DNA of 16,844 nucleotides, from positions 1-16,844 of the forward strand of contig JAHJRB010000048.1 of the NCBI GenBank assembly GCA_018831025.1, read 5' to 3'. The stretch comes from Nanobdellota archaeon (lineage in GTDB: Archaea > Nanobdellota > Nanobdellia > SCGC-AAA011-G17 > ARS1403). Each line of letters opens with the position of its first letter. Positions within the stretch are counted from its first letter, which is position 1. A program made the position numbers and the translations under genes. Shown piece by piece: positions 15,178-16,844 of the stretch. The notes under the pieces are model-generated. The model ran no database searches and was not told where the DNA came from. It worked only from the letters and a program-made list of their open reading frames with translations.

Positions 15178-15671
15178 AAAGGATATTATTTGATACTAGT
15201 GTATATGGAAGGTTTATTTATGAGCCAGAAATATTAGAAAGGATAAAAAAAGAACATGATAAAGAATTTATAATCTACGGATGTTCTACAATAAGAAGTG
15301 AACTAAAAAAGACTCCAAAAAATATATTAATAGAGAATAAAAAAGCCCAGATTATACTTCTCGATGTATATGATTCTTTCATAGTTAAAGAAAATCATAA
15401 CTTAAAATTCAATAAATTAGTGGAAAATCTAACTGAAGACTACTTAAAAGAATATAAAAAAAATAAAGGGAGTTTATCAGAAGAGTCTATAAAAAATGAT
15501 TTCATTATAATAGCTACAGCAACAATCTATCAACTAGACATTGTGGTTTCTGGAGATATAAGATCAATGTTATCGAATAAAGCAATAAAATCCTACGAAA
15601 AAATTAATTTTCACTATGGTTTAAAAAACCCTGAATGGAGGAAATATGAAGATTTTAAAAAAGAATTATGA
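15174..15671 (+). CDS. vapC: PIN-domain ribonuclease toxin (VapC-like)
   Basis: 165 residues. The four acidic active-site residues of PIN nucleases are in place: Asp7 (LFDTSVYG), Glu43 (RSELKK), Asp109 (KNDFIIIA) and Asp128 (SGDIRS). VapC toxins cut specific RNAs, often tRNA or rRNA, with Mg2+. The TTG start overlaps the antitoxin stop, and GGGGTGA ending about 5 nt before it is a strong Shine-Dalgarno sequence, which decides this start within the operon. The C-terminus (NPEWRKYEDFKKEL) is shared in pattern with the second PIN protein at 15836. The stop overlaps the stop of a 39-codon convergent gene by 6 nt. Confidence 0.9.
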   Translation: MKRILFDTSVYGRFIYEPEILERIKKEHDKEFIIYGCSTIRSELKKTPKNILIENKKAQIILLDVYDSFIVKENHNLKFNKLVENLTEDYLKEYKKNKGSLSEESIKNDFIIIATATIYQLDIVVSGDIRSMLSNKAIKSYEKINFHYGLKNPEWRKYEDFKKEL

Positions 15672-15785
15672 ATGTAATCTACCTTCATGGTATGCAATAA
15701 ATCTAGCTATAGCTTTCCTAAAGCCAGGATTCTTATTGGCTTTCTTTATTTCCTTAATTAATTCGCTAAAAGATTTGGTTTTCAT
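15666..15785 (-). CDS. 39-aa basic small protein, copy 1
   Basis: 39 codons from ATG 15785 to TAA 15668-15666, encoding MKTKSFSELIKEIKKANKNP followed by GFRKAIARFIAYHEG and a short tail. It is Lys/Arg-rich and probably a two-helix peptide. It fills exactly the space between the PIN gene it converges on and a symmetric TATA box centred about 25 nt before its ATG. A second 39-codon gene in the same setting lies at 16428-16547 and shares the pattern EL-(I/R)-(K/R)-x-I-(K/R)-(K/R), K-(N/D) and IAR. Function is not recognised; it could be a small nucleic-acid-binding or regulatory peptide. Identical length, matching context and alignable sequence support a real gene. Confidence 0.62.
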   Translation of the reverse strand: MKTKSFSELIKEIKKANKNPGFRKAIARFIAYHEGRLHS

Positions 15786-15805
15786 AAAAACATCTTCCTT
15801 TTTTC

Positions 15806-15839
15806 AAATATTTAAAGCTTTCGAAGAGGTGGAAAATGC
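15806..15839. promoter_or_regulatory. Shared bidirectional promoter/start module, copy 1
   Basis: AAATATTTAAA near 15806-15816 is nearly symmetric and lies about 23-27 nt from the plus ATG (15836) and about 24-28 nt from the minus ATG (15785). From 15814 to 15839 a 26-bp sequence including AGCTTTCGAA, GAGGTGG and the ATG is identical to 16575-16600. GAGGTGG looks like a Shine-Dalgarno sequence 3 nt from the ATG, yet the TATA spacing predicts transcription starting at about the ATG. Confidence 0.65.
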
Positions 15840-16414
15840 AGGCAAATAATTTAACAGTAAATAGTAAAGAAAAAAGGACATTTATCTTAGACACAAATGT
15901 ATACGGAGAACTTCTAATAGAAAAAAATAGTGAAAAAATAATAGAAAATATTAGAAAAGATAATAAAATTTATGTATATGGGTTAGATATAATAGAAAGG
16001 GAATTGGAAGATACTCCTATAGAAGTAAAATACAAAAACAGAATACTAAAAAAATTAGTTATTAATATTTATGAGTTGATAATCAAAGAAGAACTTAAAT
16101 TAATACCTTTAGCTAAACATCTTGCCTCTGAATATTATAAAAAATTTGACGAACTAAGAAAATCCGGTAAATACTATAAAATACTAGAATCAAAAATTAA
16201 AAAATATACAGAAGAAGATTTAATAATAGATTTCCAAATAATAGCTATTGCTTCTTTAAAAAATATTGACATTGTAGTAAGCACTGACAAAAGAACAATA
16301 TTATCAGAAATAGCAGAAAATACATACAACAATATTAACAAATTAAATGATCTAAGAACACCAGAGTTAGTAAAATATTCTGAATTCAAAAAGAGGTATT
16401 CTAATGAGAAATAA
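15836..16414 (+). CDS. Second VapC-like PIN-domain protein, no RHH partner adjacent
   Basis: 192 residues, with an N-terminal extension of ~14 residues before the first strand. Full acidic set: Asp19 (ILDTNVYG), Glu56 (ERELEDTP), Asp132 (IIDFQII) and Asp151 (STDKRT). It resembles the adjacent VapC in order and spacing of motifs and in the C-terminal (T/N)PE...KY..FKK segment, so the two are paralogues that have diverged strongly. No VapB-like gene precedes it; instead it shares a promoter with a divergent 39-aa peptide gene. The ATG and first codons belong to the duplicated start module, so they may have been acquired from it. It may use the neighbouring VapB, the small peptide, or no antitoxin; not decidable here. 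Confidence 0.85.
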   Translation: MQANNLTVNSKEKRTFILDTNVYGELLIEKNSEKIIENIRKDNKIYVYGLDIIERELEDTPIEVKYKNRILKKLVINIYELIIKEELKLIPLAKHLASEYYKKFDELRKSGKYYKILESKIKKYTEEDLIIDFQIIAIASLKNIDIVVSTDKRTILSEIAENTYNNINKLNDLRTPELVKYSEFKKRYSNEK

Positions 16415-16427
16415 AATTATATTTAAC

Positions 16428-16547
16428 TTAAGCCCTGGAACCAAGATTAGCAACATATTTCCTAGCTATATGCATAAGCTTAGAATCTTTATGGACTCTT
16501 CTAATCATCCTTCTCAATTCCTTCATAGTTGGTTTTTTCTTTTCCAT
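16428..16547 (-). CDS. 39-aa basic small protein, copy 2
   Basis: 39 codons from ATG 16547 to TAA 16430-16428, encoding MEKKKPTMKELRRMIRRVHK followed by DSKLMHIARKYVANLGSRA. It has the same length as the gene at 15666-15785 and the same core pattern (EL, I-R-R, K-D, I-A-R). It converges on the PIN gene (13 bp between stops) and is divergent from the secreted-protein gene, with a palindromic TATA box TTTATAAA about 26 nt before its ATG. It is strongly basic, and no known family is recognised. The opposite strand also has an open frame here, but that frame has no start or Shine-Dalgarno sequence of its own and its composition is poor. Confidence 0.6.
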   Translation of the reverse strand: MEKKKPTMKELRRMIRRVHKDSKLMHIARKYVANLGSRA

Positions 16548-16569
16548 AATTCAAATCATAGAAATAGAA

Positions 16570-16600
16570 TTTATAAAGCTTTCGAAGAGGTGGAAAATGC
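16570..16600. promoter_or_regulatory. Shared bidirectional promoter/start module, copy 2
   Basis: The palindrome TTTATAAA (16570-16577) is centred 23.5 nt from the plus ATG (16597) and 26.5 nt from the minus ATG (16547). Bases 16575-16600 are identical to 15814-15839. Beyond the ATG the similarity continues for about 10 more bases, with three purine transitions. Confidence 0.65.
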
Positions 16601-16844
16601 GAGCAAGTAATTTTATCTATTTAGCATTCTTTGTATTTTTGCTTACATTAAACTCTGCATTTTCTTCAGACTTATTTGCTATAGAAGCTAATATTTTTAA
16701 CTCAACCGGAGATGCTGTTGACGGCAGCTTAATAGTTGAAATTTGGGATGCTGCTAGCTCCGGCAACTTAATTTACAACTCAACAAATGCTTTTGATAAT
16801 AATATTACCTCTGGAAAAGTAGATGTTTTACTAGGTGCTTCTAC
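16597..16844 (+). CDS. Secreted or surface protein, N-terminal 82 residues, truncated by window edge
   Basis: It starts MRASNFIYLAFFVFLLTLNS, a signal peptide with a hydrophobic core of ~14 residues and likely cleavage near AFSS at ~21-25. The mature part (IEANIFNSTGDAVDGSLIVE, GNLIYNSTNAFDNNITSGKVDVLLG) is rich in Asn, Ser, Thr and Gly with several N-x-S/T sites, as in archaeal glycosylated surface proteins, and resembles beta-rich tail or adhesin modules. The gene is open to the right edge, so its length is unknown. Its promoter and start codon belong to the duplicated module also found before the PIN gene at 15836, which implies that promoter duplication, not gene duplication, links these two unrelated genes. 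Confidence 0.8.
   Translation, partial: MRASNFIYLAFFVFLLTLNSAFSSDLFAIEANIFNSTGDAVDGSLIVEIWDAASSGNLIYNSTNAFDNNITSGKVDVLLGAS

Noticed and set aside
15646..15849. Plus-strand open frame whose last residues, KAFEEVENAGK, recur in a second frame at 16404-16610 (KAFEEVENASK); the differences between copies are mostly third-position
   Set aside because: The shared ending is just the duplicated promoter/start module read in another frame. Upstream the two frames are unrelated antisense readings of the 39-codon genes, and there is no start or ribosome site of their own.

Overview
The window looks like a piece of an AT-rich archaeal chromosome, most likely a DPANN lineage of the Woesearchaeota/Pacearchaeota type. 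This is inferred from gene content: an archease and an RtcB RNA ligase, archaeal-type TATA boxes about 23-28 nt upstream of start codons (mostly leaderless spacing), three inteins plus a free-standing LAGLIDADG endonuclease, and a dense set of toxin-antitoxin (TA) modules. The standard genetic code reads all genes. No tRNA, rRNA or CRISPR array was seen.

Left arm (1-3544, minus strand): a MoxR-family AAA+ ATPase gene that runs off the left edge. It is interrupted by a complete 533-residue intein directly after the Walker B motif and by a second intein, incomplete here, directly after the sensor-1 region. A 163-bp divergent promoter region with three copies of an 11-bp repeat separates it from a rightward pair. 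The first member (3708-4145) has a PD-(D/E)XK-like N-terminus, probably degenerate, and a VapB-like C-terminal tail. The second (4135-8727) is a 1530-residue membrane-anchored protein with 13 basic repeats centred on an F-F/L-H-x-x-L-G-L/F-Y/F-K-T core.

Middle (8761-13282): archease and rtcB, which would be expected to sit side by side, are separated by an oppositely oriented HEPN/nucleotidyltransferase TA pair. That 1.1-kb cassette is bracketed by a 79-bp direct repeat, which is the 3' end of the archease gene (77/79 identical). The rtcB reading frame carries a 492-residue intein inserted exactly before the metal-binding Cys98.

Right arm (13253-16844): a stand-alone LAGLIDADG endonuclease overlapping the 3' end of rtcB tail to tail; a DUF4258-like toxin with a zinc-finger/AbrB antitoxin; a divergent VapB/VapC pair; a second VapC-like PIN protein without an RHH partner; and the start of a secreted surface protein. 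Two 39-codon genes on the minus strand, too small for many gene callers, each sit divergent from a plus-strand gene (the second PIN protein and the secreted protein). Each pair shares a near-symmetric TATA box roughly 23-27 nt from both start codons and a duplicated 26-bp promoter/start module.

Taken together, several RNase-type toxins (HEPN, two PIN, DUF4258) cluster around an RNA-repair pair (RtcB and archease), while the core genes here are loaded with homing elements. A functional link between the toxins and the ligase is inference only.
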